This document shows, piece after piece, positions 1-8,608 of a stretch of DNA of 44,834 nt (positions are counted from its first letter, which is position 1; every line of letters begins with the position of its first letter). A model generated the notes under the pieces. It ran no database searches. It was not told the origin of the DNA and was given only the letters and a program-made list of their open reading frames with translations. The position numbers were made by a program, and so were the translations under genes. This DNA is from an uncultured Bacteroidales bacterium (GTDB lineage Bacteria; Bacteroidota; Bacteroidia; Bacteroidales; UBA932). Location: contig CALVDR010000022.1 of the NCBI GenBank assembly GCA_944326365.1, positions 1 through 44,834 of the forward strand, in the 5' to 3' direction.

Positions 1-72
1 GAACAGAGAAGTTAAGCTCACTTGCGCCGATGGTACTGCCCCACCAGGTGGGAGAGTAGGTAGCTGCCGCTT
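1..72 (+). rRNA. rrf: 5S ribosomal RNA, 3' part
   Basis: The first bases contain the conserved 3' half of bacterial 5S rRNA: the CGCCGATGGTACTG segment and the GGGAGAGTAGGTAGCTGCCGC end. The 5' part lies outside the window. A strong terminator follows within 12 bases, so this is the last gene of an rRNA operon on the plus strand. The exact 3' end is estimated. Confidence 0.9.
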
Positions 73-83
73 TTAGGATAGAG

Positions 84-120
84 GACCGGATGTCAGAGAA
101 TGACTTCCGGTCTTTTTTTT
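84..120 (+). terminator. rRNA operon terminator
   Basis: GACCGGA (84-90) pairs with TCCGGTC (106-112). Inside it GTCA (92-95) pairs with TGAC (101-104) across one T-T mismatch, with a GAGAA loop. A run of eight or more T follows. This is a textbook intrinsic terminator directly after the 5S gene. Confidence 0.92.
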
Positions 121-133
121 TATTGTTACCTGC

Positions 134-558
134 ACTATCTGCATCACTATCGGCTTGAAACGCAGCAGATGGTACCAGAGGCGGCACTATCTGCGTCACT
201 ATCGGCTTAAAATGCAGCAGATAGTTCCAAAGCCGAGACTATCTGCATCACTATAGGCTTAAAATGCAGCAGATGATACCAGAGACGGCACTATCTGCGT
301 CACTATCGGCTTGAAATGCAGCAGATAGTTCCAGAGACGGCACTATCTGCGTCACTATCGGCTTAAAATGCAGCAGATAGTTCCAAAGCCGGGACTATCT
401 GCATCACTATCGGCTCAGAATGCAGCAGATAGTTCCAAAGCCGGGACTATCTGCATCACTATCGGCTCAGAATGCAGCAGATAGTTCCAGAGGCGGCACT
501 ATCTGCGTCACTATCGGCTTAAAGTGCAGCAGATAGTTCCAAAGCCGAGACTATCTGC
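134..558. repeat. 52-bp tandem repeat array, 8 units plus a partial
   Basis: ACTATCTGC recurs at 134, 186, 238, 290, 342, 394, 446, 498 and 550, exactly 52 bp apart each time. Units are about 85-95% identical by eye. Each has ACTATCTGC near its start and the inverse complement GCAGATAGT 22 bases later. CGGCTT and AAGCCG form a second inverted pair that interleaves with the first. No reading frame is suggested. The array fills the gap between the rrn terminator and the greA promoter. It is not a CRISPR because there are no unique spacers. Function is unknown. Confidence 0.95.
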
Positions 559-651
559 GTCTCCACCTTCTGCCTTCTGCCGAATATCCCTTTCCGAGAC
601 GGACCGAGTGAGCCGGTTCAGGATATTGTGAAAATGAAAAAGGAATTCGGG

Positions 652-682
652 TTGCTAATACTTAAAATATTTCTTATATTTG
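652..682 (+). promoter_or_regulatory. greA operon promoter
   Basis: A TTG at 652-654 and TATATTTG at 675-682 (matching TAnnTTTG) are separated by 20 nt, as in Bacteroidetes primary-sigma promoters. Transcription would start near 689, leaving a leader of about 70 nt before the greA ATG. Confidence 0.7.
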
Positions 683-761
683 CATATATCATTTGAGAAC
701 GAGTTCTGTATCAATTTACAGGACTCATTTTAATTGTTGTTATTTAAAACCAAAATATATT

Positions 762-1229
762 ATGGCATTGCATTATATGACTCAGGAAGGCCTCGACAAA
801 CTTAAAAAGGATTTGGCGGACGCCATAGCTCAGAGGCCTGTGATTTCGGCGCAGATAGCCGAGGCGAGGGACAAGGGAGACTTGTCTGAGAATGCGGAAT
901 ATGAGGCTGCACGTGAAGCTCAGGGGCTTCTGGAATTGAATATCTCCAAACTTCAGGATCTGGTGGCCAATGCCCGCGTCATCGACGAATCGCAGATCGG
1001 TACGGAAAAAGTCCAGATGCTTAATAAGGTTAAGGTCAGGAATCTGGCTACCAAGCAGATCATGGAATTTTCACTGGTAGGGGAAAGTGAGGCAGATTTC
1101 GCTTCAGGCAAACTTGCCGCCACTACTCCGATCGGAAGGGCCCTGATGGGACATTCGAAAGGAGAGACAGTGGAAGCCAAGGTCCCTTCAGGAACCATCA
1201 AATTCGAGATTCTCGACATAACACTTTAA
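762..1229 (+). CDS. greA: Transcription elongation factor GreA
   Basis: The 155-aa product has the GreA layout. The N-terminal coiled coil begins MTQEGLDKLKKDL and includes the acidic tip segment DKGDLSENAEYEAA. The C-terminal FKBP-like domain contains TPIGRALMGHSKGE. GreA rescues backtracked RNA polymerase by stimulating cleavage of the transcript 3' end. The frame is open upstream to 693, but the ATG at 762 gives the normal family start and length, and the upstream 23 codons look like leader sequence. The HIT gene follows after 5 bp, so the two are probably cotranscribed from the promoter at 652-682. Confidence 0.96.
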   Translation: MALHYMTQEGLDKLKKDLADAIAQRPVISAQIAEARDKGDLSENAEYEAAREAQGLLELNISKLQDLVANARVIDESQIGTEKVQMLNKVKVRNLATKQIMEFSLVGESEADFASGKLAATTPIGRALMGHSKGETVEAKVPSGTIKFEILDITL

Positions 1230-1234
1230 AAGCC

Positions 1235-1639
1235 ATGTCTACAATATTCACTAAGATTGCTGCAGGGGACATACCATCCTATAAAGTAGCCGAGACGGAA
1301 GATTATTACGCATTTCTCGACATCAATCCGCTGGCGGAAGGTCATACGCTCGTTATTCCGAGAAATGTGGAAGATGACTATATTTTCCATCTTGACGAAA
1401 AGACTTATGACGGTCTCTGGACTTTTGCACGCAAAGTTGCCCAGGCCATAGGAAATGCCATTCCATGCAAGAGGGTAGGTGTCGCCGTTTTGGGAATGGA
1501 AGTCCCTCATACTCATATTCATCTCGTTCCGTTGAACAGTGAATCGGATCTTGATTTCAGAAAGGAAAAGCTCTCTCTGTCTCAAGAGGACTTTGAACGG
1601 ATAGCCAAATCAATCGCATCGGAATATGCAAAACTGTAA
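1235..1639 (+). CDS. HIT family nucleotide-binding protein
   Basis: A 134-aa protein beginning MSTIFTKIAAGDIPSYKVAE, as in bacterial Hint/HIT proteins. The active-site histidine triad is visible as HTHIHLVP near residues 92-99. Proteins of this family hydrolyse nucleoside phosphoramidates or adenylated conjugates; the physiological substrate is not evident here. It follows greA by 5 bp, and its end overlaps the start of the next gene by 14 bp, suggesting translational coupling. Confidence 0.93.
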   Translation: MSTIFTKIAAGDIPSYKVAETEDYYAFLDINPLAEGHTLVIPRNVEDDYIFHLDEKTYDGLWTFARKVAQAIGNAIPCKRVGVAVLGMEVPHTHIHLVPLNSESDLDFRKEKLSLSQEDFERIAKSIASEYAKL

Positions 1640-2777
1640 GACCATATGTCATGCTTCGGCGCTGCTGGCTTTTGCGGCGCTTATGGCGGCATGCTCGAAG
1701 CCTGCACGCATTTCTGCCGAGATCAAGGGTGCTCCGGCATCGGAAATCGTCTTGTTCCAGCAGAATGTAAACAGATACGATATTCTCGATACGGTGAAGA
1801 CAGACGATTCGGGAAGATTTACATATAAGCTGGATATCGAAAAAGGAAATCCTGATTTCGTGTATATTTACAGGAACGGACACAAACTGGCGTCACTCCT
1901 GCTTTCGGACGGAGACAGAGTGACCGTTTCTGCCGATACATCCGGGCATTATACTGTATCCGGATCGGCCGAGTCGGAAAAACTGATGGAAGTGGAGCGG
2001 AAGTATGCCGAATTTGCCGCCGTGATGGATTCTTTGGGCAAGGCAGTCGAGTCAGCAGGTGAAGACAGCCGGGAAGTCGCCAGGCTCGGCGGGGAAATGA
2101 CCAGAAAGTATACCGATTATTACAGGCAGTGTGTACGCTATGTGATGGAGAACTCCCGTTCACTTACAGTCGTGCCTGTCTTCTATCAGACGGTAGGCAA
2201 CAGTTTCTATGTATTCTCGCAGGATACAGACGCCCTCCATTTCAGAAATGCGGCGGATTCACTTTCGCAGGTCTATCCGGATTCGAAGTATGTCAGGGCG
2301 TTGCGGCAGGAAGCCGATTCCAGAACCAGACAGCTGGAACTCCGGGTACGGCTTCAGACAGCGGAGCAGATAGGATATCCTGATATCGAGCTGCCGGACG
2401 TCAACGGGAAAAAGGTGAAACTGAGCGATGTGGATTCGAAAGCCGTCCTCGTATTCTTCTGGTCTCCTGCGGATGCAGAACAGAAAATGTTCAATCTGGA
2501 TGTCCTCAAGGATATCTATTCCGCATGGCATGGAAAAGGACTTGAAATATACCAGGTGGCCATAGCCACTGACAAGCCTGCATGGGAGCGTGTCGTAAAT
2601 GCGCAGGGGCTTGAATGGATCAATGTATGTGACGGTCTTGGGCAGAATTCACCAGTCATCGGACAATATAATCTCCGCAAGTTGCCGTCCTGCTTCCTGA
2701 TTGTGGACGGAACACTTTCCGACAGGGTGATTTCAGATGCGAAGTCTTTGAGACAGGCTCTGAATGACCTTCTCTGA
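1626..2777 (+). CDS. Thioredoxin-like lipoprotein (DUF4369/TlpA-type) lacking CXXC
   Basis: A 383-aa protein with a signal peptide ending in the lipobox LMAAC, so it is likely anchored by lipid in the envelope. Residues about 28-110 resemble the DUF4369 domain that precedes thioredoxin domains in Bacteroidetes. The rest of the N-terminal half is charged and helical. Residues about 250-383 form a TlpA/AhpC-like thioredoxin fold (VLVFFWSP..., then the cis-proline segment LRKLPSCFLI). The usual WCxxC is replaced by WSPADAE, so classical disulfide exchange is unlikely. It overlaps the HIT gene and converges on tsaB. A structural or binding role is possible. Confidence 0.85.
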   Translation: MQNCKTICHASALLAFAALMAACSKPARISAEIKGAPASEIVLFQQNVNRYDILDTVKTDDSGRFTYKLDIEKGNPDFVYIYRNGHKLASLLLSDGDRVTVSADTSGHYTVSGSAESEKLMEVERKYAEFAAVMDSLGKAVESAGEDSREVARLGGEMTRKYTDYYRQCVRYVMENSRSLTVVPVFYQTVGNSFYVFSQDTDALHFRNAADSLSQVYPDSKYVRALRQEADSRTRQLELRVRLQTAEQIGYPDIELPDVNGKKVKLSDVDSKAVLVFFWSPADAEQKMFNLDVLKDIYSAWHGKGLEIYQVAIATDKPAWERVVNAQGLEWINVCDGLGQNSPVIGQYNLRKLPSCFLIVDGTLSDRVISDAKSLRQALNDLL

Positions 2778-2784
2778 CTCCGGG

Positions 2785-3477
2785 TCAGAACAGCTTTTTC
2801 TTGCTGACAGTCGCTACGAATTCCTTGAGATAGAACGGTTCGAAGTACGCTACGTCTTTGAACCGTTTTTCTTTGTATTCTGTCTCTGCGGGAATGAGCA
2901 TAGACGAAGCTTTGGGACAGCAGTTGCAGAATACTGCATTGTCATGGGAGATGACAGTGGAACATTTTCCGGCGGCATCTCCGATAAAAAGCACCTTGCC
3001 ATCGCCGAGCAGGTCACTGAAACTTTCCTGGGAGAAAATCTCCGGCTTCGTCTCCCTTATCTGTGTCCCGCCGGCATTGAACACCGCAGTATAGGCTTCC
3101 ATCCTCCGCGCATCGACCATAGGCACTATATATTTGCACCCTTCCGGTGCAATGCCTTCGGCCAATGCCTGCCAGACCAGGACATCCAGAGTGCCTACGG
3201 CCAATAATGGCAGTCCTGCACCGAAACACAGCCCTTTTGCCGTGGAAACCCCTACCCTCAGTCCCGTATATGACCCGGGGCCCATGCTAACGCAGACCGC
3301 ATCGCAGTCCTTGACCGATAGCCCTCGGTCATCCAGAATCTCCTTTATGAATACGGCAGTGAGTGATGCGTGTGAATGCAGTGCGCCGCTTTCTTTGTAA
3401 GCCGCTATTTTGCCGTTTTCGGCAAGGGCTGCCGAACATAGTCCGGTGGATGTTTCTATCAATATTATTCTGGACAT
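2785..3477 (-). CDS. tsaB: tRNA threonylcarbamoyladenosine biosynthesis protein TsaB
   Basis: A 230-aa protein of the ASKHA fold. The N-terminus IILIETSTGLCSAAL and the motif MGPGSYTGLRVG are characteristic of TsaB (YeaZ). TsaB partners TsaD and TsaE to transfer the threonylcarbamoyl group onto A37 of tRNAs that read ANN codons, and acts as a scaffold rather than the catalyst. It lies 11 bp downstream of cvpA on the same strand and probably shares its transcript. It converges with the thioredoxin-like lipoprotein gene, whose stop is only 7 bp away. Confidence 0.95.
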   Translation of the reverse strand: MSRIILIETSTGLCSAALAENGKIAAYKESGALHSHASLTAVFIKEILDDRGLSVKDCDAVCVSMGPGSYTGLRVGVSTAKGLCFGAGLPLLAVGTLDVLVWQALAEGIAPEGCKYIVPMVDARRMEAYTAVFNAGGTQIRETKPEIFSQESFSDLLGDGKVLFIGDAAGKCSTVISHDNAVFCNCCPKASSMLIPAETEYKEKRFKDVAYFEPFYLKEFVATVSKKKLF

Positions 3478-3488
3478 TTTCTGAAAGG

Positions 3489-3977
3489 TTATGCGAAAAG
3501 ACTTTTAAGATATGGAAATACGGACCAGGATATGGATCTTATCCCTGAATACAGGAATGAAGAGTCGAGAAATTCATCGGATACCAGGCCGAACTTGCCG
3601 TTTATGGAATCGAAGAGAATGATCAGAAGGCCTATGACAAGCACATATTTGAACAGGGAGAACACCAGTCCGAGCAGCTTGTTCAGCCATCCGAGCAGAA
3701 TGATCTTTATGCTCGCTTCAAGGATTTTTCCGAGAAGAAACAGCAGGGTGACCACGATGGCGAATATCAGGATGAATGCGATGATATTGAGGGCCGGTCC
3801 GGATGCTGAAATCCACTGGCCCAGCCACTCTGTCACTGCTGAAGAGAAACGGTAAGCCAGCCAGCCTCCCAGAACGAGAGAGATGATGGCCACTACCTGG
3901 GCGATGAATCCTTTCCTCAGTCCCTGAATGACGGCAGGGATGAGACAGACCAGTAAGACAATATCAAGAATATTCAT
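3489..3977 (-). CDS. CvpA family membrane protein
   Basis: A 162-aa protein with about four hydrophobic segments. The N-terminus is typical of CvpA: MNILDIVLLVCLIPAVIQGL followed by RKGFIAQVVAI. In E. coli CvpA is linked to colicin V export and envelope stress; its biochemical role is unsettled. It is first in a two-gene minus-strand unit with tsaB and is divergent from ileS. Confidence 0.9.
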   Translation of the reverse strand: MNILDIVLLVCLIPAVIQGLRKGFIAQVVAIISLVLGGWLAYRFSSAVTEWLGQWISASGPALNIIAFILIFAIVVTLLFLLGKILEASIKIILLGWLNKLLGLVFSLFKYVLVIGLLIILFDSINGKFGLVSDEFLDSSFLYSGIRSISWSVFPYLKSLFA

Positions 3978-3985
3978 TTTTTTTA

Positions 3986-4022
3986 TATCTTTGCAAGATT
4001 AATTAACGTCGCTGCAAAATTA
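3986..4022. promoter_or_regulatory. Divergent cvpA / ileS promoter region
   Basis: Two TAnnTTTG elements face away from each other. TATCTTTG at 3986-3993 on the plus strand points to ileS. TAATTTTG on the minus strand (4022-4015) points to cvpA. Neither has a clear TTTG partner 19 nt upstream, so the assignment rests on the -7 elements and the position. Confidence 0.5.
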
Positions 4023-4066
4023 AAACAAATTATGCAAGCTGACGAAAAAAGGAAATAAAATTTGCT

Positions 4067-7000
4067 ATGAAGTTCAATGAATACAAAGGTCTGGATCTGG
4101 TGGCAGTAGGGAATGAGGTTCTGGACAGATGGAAGAAGAACAATACATTCAGGAGATCACTGGAAGTCAGGGAAGGCGCTCCTGAGTTTATATTTTTCGA
4201 AGGCCCGCCTTCCGCAAACGGAATGCCCGGTATCCATCATGTCATGGCCAGGTCTATCAAGGACTCCATATGCAGATACAAGACGCAGAGCGGATACAAG
4301 GTGGACAGGCGTGCCGGCTGGGATACGCACGGGCTCCCCGTAGAGCTCGGGGTGGAGAAGATGCTGGGCATAACGAAAGAGGATATAGGGAACAGGATAA
4401 GCGTCGAAGAATACAACAGTGCCTGCCGCAAGGAGGTGATGAAGTATACGAAAGAGTGGGTCTCGATGACCGAGAAAATCGGTTATTGGGTGGATATGGA
4501 TGATCCGTATATCACCTATGACAACAGATACATCGAGACATTGTGGTATCTTCTGAAGGATATATACGGCAAGGGACTTCTGTATAAAGGTTACTCCATA
4601 CAGCCTTATTCTCCGGCTGCGGGCACAGGCCTGAGTTCGCATGAACTGAACCAGCCCGGATGCTATCGTGACGTGAAGGATACCACTGCGGTCGTGCAGT
4701 TTGAAGTCATCAGGAACGGGGCATCGGATTTTCTCTATGAAAACGGGGATGTTCCGGTATGCTTTATCGCATGGACTACTACTCCATGGACTCTGCCTTC
4801 GAATACGGCACTGTGCGTGGGGCCGTCTATAGACTATGTAAGGGTGCTTTCTTTCAATCCGTACAGCGGAAAGCCTGCCATCTATATCGTAGCCGAGGCC
4901 CTGGTGAACGAACATTTCAATCCGAAGGCTGCGGACATCCCGCTGGAAGATTATAAGCCGGGAGACAAGCTCGTTCCGTACAGGATTCTGGACGGGAAAT
5001 ACAAGGGTGCGCAGCTCGTGGGCATTTCCTACCGTCAGCTGATTCCTTGGTTCAATCCCGGGGAAGGCGCTTTCAGGGTCATTGCCGGTGACTATGTCAC
5101 GACTGATGCAGGTACCACGGGAATCGTCCATATTGCACCGACATTCGGTGCGGATGATGACAGGGTGGCGAAAGCTGCCGGAGTCCCTCCGCTGATGGTT
5201 CTCGACAAGAACGGCGACCGTCAGGCTCAGGTAGACCGCCAGGGACGTTTCTACCGCATCGAAGATCTGGATCCTGAATATGTGAAGGCCAATGTGTCGG
5301 ATGACTATAAGGAATATGCCGGAAGGTATGTGAAAAACGCATACGATTCATCTCTGGCCCCGGATGCCCCGACCCTGGATATCGATATATGCGTCATGCT
5401 GAAGCAGCAGGGAAAGGCTTTCAAGATAGAAAAGCATGTCCATACCTATCCGCATTGCTGGAGGACTGACAAGCCGGTACTTTATTATCCGCTGAACTCA
5501 TGGTTCATCAGGACGACTGCGGTGAGGGATAAGATGATGGAATTGAATGATACCGTCAGCTGGAAGCCTGAGTCGACAGGAACCGGACGTTTCGGAAAGT
5601 GGCTTGAAAACATACAGGACTGGAATCTTTCCAGAAGCCGTTATTGGGGTACTCCGCTGCCTGTCTGGAGGTCTGAAGACGGCAAGGAGGAAAAGTGCAT
5701 AGGTTCGCTCAAGGAGCTTTATGCCGAGATAGAGGCTTCTGTCGCTGCAGGAATCATGCCTTCGAACCCATTGAAGGACAAAGGCTTTGATCCGGAAGAC
5801 ATGTCCAAGGAGAATTATGACAGGATAGATCTTCACCGTCCGTATGTAGACCAGATATATCTGGTATCCGCTTCAGGAAAGAAGATGGTGAGGGAAGCCG
5901 ACCTTATCGATGTCTGGTTCGATTCAGGGGCCATGCCGTATGCGCAGGAAGGTCTCAGGAATCTGGATTCCCCGCGCTTCGGATGCACTGCCGATTTTAT
6001 TGCCGAGGGTGTCGACCAGACCAGGGGATGGTTCTATACGCTTCATGCAATACATACCATGGTGAGCGGGACTTGTGCATATAAGACCGTAATTTCCAAC
6101 GGACTGGTGCTGGATAAGGACGGAAACAAGATGAGCAAGCGTCTGGGCAATGCCGTAGATCCGTTTGCGGTTCTTGCGAAATTCGGTCCTGACGCACTCA
6201 GATGGTATATGCTGACGAATTCACAGCCATGGGACAATCTCAAGTTCGATGAAGCCGGAGTGGATGAAATCAGAAGGAAGTTTTTCGGAACTCTGTACAA
6301 TACATATTCTTTCTTCGCGCTCTATGCGAATATCGACAATTTCGATCCGTCCGCACCGCAGGTGGAGATGTCGCGCAGACCGGAGATCGACAGATGGGTG
6401 ATATCTCTTCTGAATTCACTTGTGAAAGATGTCGTGGCTGCATATGAGGCATATGACGTCACTACGGCCGGACGTCTCATACAGTCGTTCGTTTGCGACC
6501 ATGTGAGCAACTGGTATGTCCGGCTAGGAAGAAAGAGATTCTGGGGCGGATGCATGGATGAGGACAAGCTTTCCGCTTATCAGACATTGTATCGGATACT
6601 CGTCTCCGTAGCGAAACTCGCTGCGCCTATCGCTCCGTTCTTTATGGAGAGGATGTATCTGGATCTGGTCCCTGAGGCAGAGTCCGTACATTTTGAAGCC
6701 ATGCCGGAATATGATGCCGCCGTGGTGGACAAGGATCTCGAAGAGAGAATGGAATTGGCCCAGAGGGCCTCATCCATGGTCCTGGCTCTGAGAAGGAAGG
6801 TGAATATAAAGGTGCGCCAGCCTTTGTCGAAGATCATGATCCCTGTCATAGACGGCAGGGTGAAGGAGCAGTTGGAAAAAGTGAAGCAGCTTCTTCTCGG
6901 GGAAGTGAATGTGAAGGAAGCGGAGTTCATTTCCGATACGGCAGGACTGATTACCATGAAAATCAAGCCTAATTTCAAGACTTTGGGCAAGATTTACGGA

Positions 7001-7501
7001 AAACAGATGAAGGAGATAGCTGCGGCGTTCGGCAGGATGGCTCAGGAGGAAATCGCGGCGGTGCAGGCTTCAGAGGCTGCCGGAGAGCCGTATGTGATGC
7101 ATTTGGAGTCCGGAGATGTGGCCTTGAACAAAGGCGACTATGAAATTTCTTCGGAAGATATGCCTGGATGGCTTGTGGCTACAGACGGACCGCTTACCGT
7201 AGCTCTGGACATTACGGTGACTGATGACCTCAGGAAGGAAGGAGTGGCTAGAGAACTTATAAACAGGATACAGAATCTCAGAAAGAACAGCGGATTCGAT
7301 GTGACGGACAAGATAGATGTCAGGATATTCGCGGAAGGTGAGGATGCGGAAGATATCTCCGGAGCTCTCGGCGTATTTTCGGATTATATAGCGGCACAGA
7401 CTCTGTCACGAAGTATCAGTCTGGGACCTGTGTCGGAAAAGGGTTCTGCTGCCGAAGTGGAATGGAATGAAAAACCGATTTATATCGGTGTGACCAGATG
7501 A
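4067..7501 (+). CDS. ileS: Isoleucyl-tRNA synthetase (IleRS2 type)
   Basis: A 1144-aa class I synthetase that charges tRNA-Ile. The N-terminal Rossmann part includes EGPPSANGMPGIHHVMAR, where the usual HIGH signature reads G55-I-H-H58. The CP1 editing domain is roughly residues 190-410. KMSKR is at 688-692. A helical anticodon-binding domain and a long C-terminal extension follow. The length and C-terminus match the eukaryote-like IleRS2 group found in Bacteroidetes, which is generally less sensitive to mupirocin. The swapped signature (GXHH instead of HXGH) has been reported in a subset of IleRS2 and linked to very high mupirocin insensitivity. The start at 4067 fits the family. Confidence 0.97.
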   Translation: MKFNEYKGLDLVAVGNEVLDRWKKNNTFRRSLEVREGAPEFIFFEGPPSANGMPGIHHVMARSIKDSICRYKTQSGYKVDRRAGWDTHGLPVELGVEKMLGITKEDIGNRISVEEYNSACRKEVMKYTKEWVSMTEKIGYWVDMDDPYITYDNRYIETLWYLLKDIYGKGLLYKGYSIQPYSPAAGTGLSSHELNQPGCYRDVKDTTAVVQFEVIRNGASDFLYENGDVPVCFIAWTTTPWTLPSNTALCVGPSIDYVRVLSFNPYSGKPAIYIVAEALVNEHFNPKAADIPLEDYKPGDKLVPYRILDGKYKGAQLVGISYRQLIPWFNPGEGAFRVIAGDYVTTDAGTTGIVHIAPTFGADDDRVAKAAGVPPLMVLDKNGDRQAQVDRQGRFYRIEDLDPEYVKANVSDDYKEYAGRYVKNAYDSSLAPDAPTLDIDICVMLKQQGKAFKIEKHVHTYPHCWRTDKPVLYYPLNSWFIRTTAVRDKMMELNDTVSWKPESTGTGRFGKWLENIQDWNLSRSRYWGTPLPVWRSEDGKEEKCIGSLKELYAEIEASVAAGIMPSNPLKDKGFDPEDMSKENYDRIDLHRPYVDQIYLVSASGKKMVREADLIDVWFDSGAMPYAQEGLRNLDSPRFGCTADFIAEGVDQTRGWFYTLHAIHTMVSGTCAYKTVISNGLVLDKDGNKMSKRLGNAVDPFAVLAKFGPDALRWYMLTNSQPWDNLKFDEAGVDEIRRKFFGTLYNTYSFFALYANIDNFDPSAPQVEMSRRPEIDRWVISLLNSLVKDVVAAYEAYDVTTAGRLIQSFVCDHVSNWYVRLGRKRFWGGCMDEDKLSAYQTLYRILVSVAKLAAPIAPFFMERMYLDLVPEAESVHFEAMPEYDAAVVDKDLEERMELAQRASSMVLALRRKVNIKVRQPLSKIMIPVIDGRVKEQLEKVKQLLLGEVNVKEAEFISDTAGLITMKIKPNFKTLGKIYGKQMKEIAAAFGRMAQEEIAAVQASEAAGEPYVMHLESGDVALNKGDYEISSEDMPGWLVATDGPLTVALDITVTDDLRKEGVARELINRIQNLRKNSGFDVTDKIDVRIFAEGEDAEDISGALGVFSDYIAAQTLSRSISLGPVSEKGSAAEVEWNEKPIYIGVTR

Positions 7502-7565
7502 GTGATATCGTGCCGTGCATGGCAGCCGGCCGATAACAGGGATATTAAAGTAAATATTTATAATT

Positions 7566-7976
7566 ATGTCAGAGGAAAAGAAAGTGGACGGAACTGAAAA
7601 AGTCCGTTACAGCGACGAAGAACTCCAGGAGTTCAAAGCCATCATTCTGGATATGCTTGAAAAAGCCAAGAAAGAGTACAAGACTCTTCGGTCAGTGGTG
7701 ACACATGACTCCAGCAACGATATAGAGGATACTTCTCCTACTTTCAAGGTCATGGAAGAAGGGGCCTCCACTCTGTCGAAGGAAGAGGCAGGCCAGCTGG
7801 CCCAGAGGCAGTACAAGTTCATCCAGAACCTTGAGGCTGCGCTGGTGCGTATCGAAAACAAGACATATGGAGTCTGCCGGGTGACAGGCAAGCTCATCCC
7901 TAAGGAAAGGCTTCGCCTGGTACCTCATGCTACGCTGACAGTGGAAGCCAAGGAAATGATGAACAAAAACAAATAG
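7566..7976 (+). CDS. TraR/DksA-like RNA polymerase-binding protein
   Basis: A 136-aa protein. A charged N-terminal helix pair is followed by a C-terminal segment resembling a DksA/TraR zinc finger: ENKTYGVCRVTGKLIPKERLRLVPHATLTVEAK. Only one cysteine of the CXXC pairs remains, so zinc is probably not bound, as is common in this Bacteroidetes group. DksA proteins insert into the secondary channel of RNA polymerase and act with ppGpp. It lies between ileS (64 bp) and lspA and is likely cotranscribed with lspA and the dehydrogenase. Confidence 0.88.
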   Translation: MSEEKKVDGTEKVRYSDEELQEFKAIILDMLEKAKKEYKTLRSVVTHDSSNDIEDTSPTFKVMEEGASTLSKEEAGQLAQRQYKFIQNLEAALVRIENKTYGVCRVTGKLIPKERLRLVPHATLTVEAKEMMNKNK

Positions 7977-7981
7977 TGGGG

Positions 7982-8608
7982 ATGAAGCTGTCCAAAGGGA
8001 CCAAACTCCTGATTTTCGGGATTGTCTTGGTCATCATAGATCAGATCATAAAGGTTCTGGTCAAGACCAACATGACGATAGGCGAACATTTCAGTGTAAT
8101 CGGGAATTGGTTCCAGATATATTTCATAGAGAACGAAGGAATGGCCTTCGGAATGAAGTTCGGCGGCCAGATCGGAAAGTTCCTGCTGTCCCTGTTCCGT
8201 ATAGTCCTATTCGGCGCCCTCGTTTACTGGATTCATGGGCTGCTTAAGAAAAAGGATACTCCTGTCGGGGTTGTAGTCGGTCTGACTGCAATCACGGCGG
8301 GAGCTTTGGGCAATATTATCGATTGCCTTTTTTACGGGCTGCTTTTCAGTGAGTCCACATATCGGACCGTGGCTGAATTCCTGCCTGCCGCCGGAGGTTA
8401 TGCTCCTTTCTTTTTCGGAAAGGTCGTGGATATGTTCTATTTCCCTATCATTGATACGACTTTCCCGGATTGGATGCCGCTTATAGGCGGCAATCCTTTC
8501 AGGTTCTTCGCTCCTGTCTTCAATTTCGCTGACAGTTGCGTGACCTGCGGGGCAATTTATCTGATATTTTTCCAATGGAGATATTTTTCCAGGGACGAAA
8601 AGAAATGA
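7982..8608 (+). CDS. lspA: Lipoprotein signal peptidase (SPase II)
   Basis: A 208-aa four-helix membrane protease that cleaves prolipoproteins before the lipidated cysteine. Visible signatures are VIIDQIIK in the first helix, ENEGMAFG, GNIIDC (catalytic Asp 114) and FNFADS (catalytic Asp 184). The roughly 40 residues between helices 3 and 4 are longer than in E. coli, as is usual in Bacteroidetes. A GTG at 7976 overlaps the preceding stop codon, but the ATG at 7982 gives the standard start. The stop overlaps the next gene's ATG (ATGA). Confidence 0.96.
   Translation: MKLSKGTKLLIFGIVLVIIDQIIKVLVKTNMTIGEHFSVIGNWFQIYFIENEGMAFGMKFGGQIGKFLLSLFRIVLFGALVYWIHGLLKKKDTPVGVVVGLTAITAGALGNIIDCLFYGLLFSESTYRTVAEFLPAAGGYAPFFFGKVVDMFYFPIIDTTFPDWMPLIGGNPFRFFAPVFNFADSCVTCGAIYLIFFQWRYFSRDEKK

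Noticed and set aside
134..558. CRISPR array
   Set aside because: The 52-bp units abut directly and resemble each other along their whole length. There are no unique spacers and no cas genes.
4157..5131. 324-codon open frame on the minus strand inside ileS
   Set aside because: It lies antisense to conserved IleRS coding sequence and shows no domain, signal or start site of its own.
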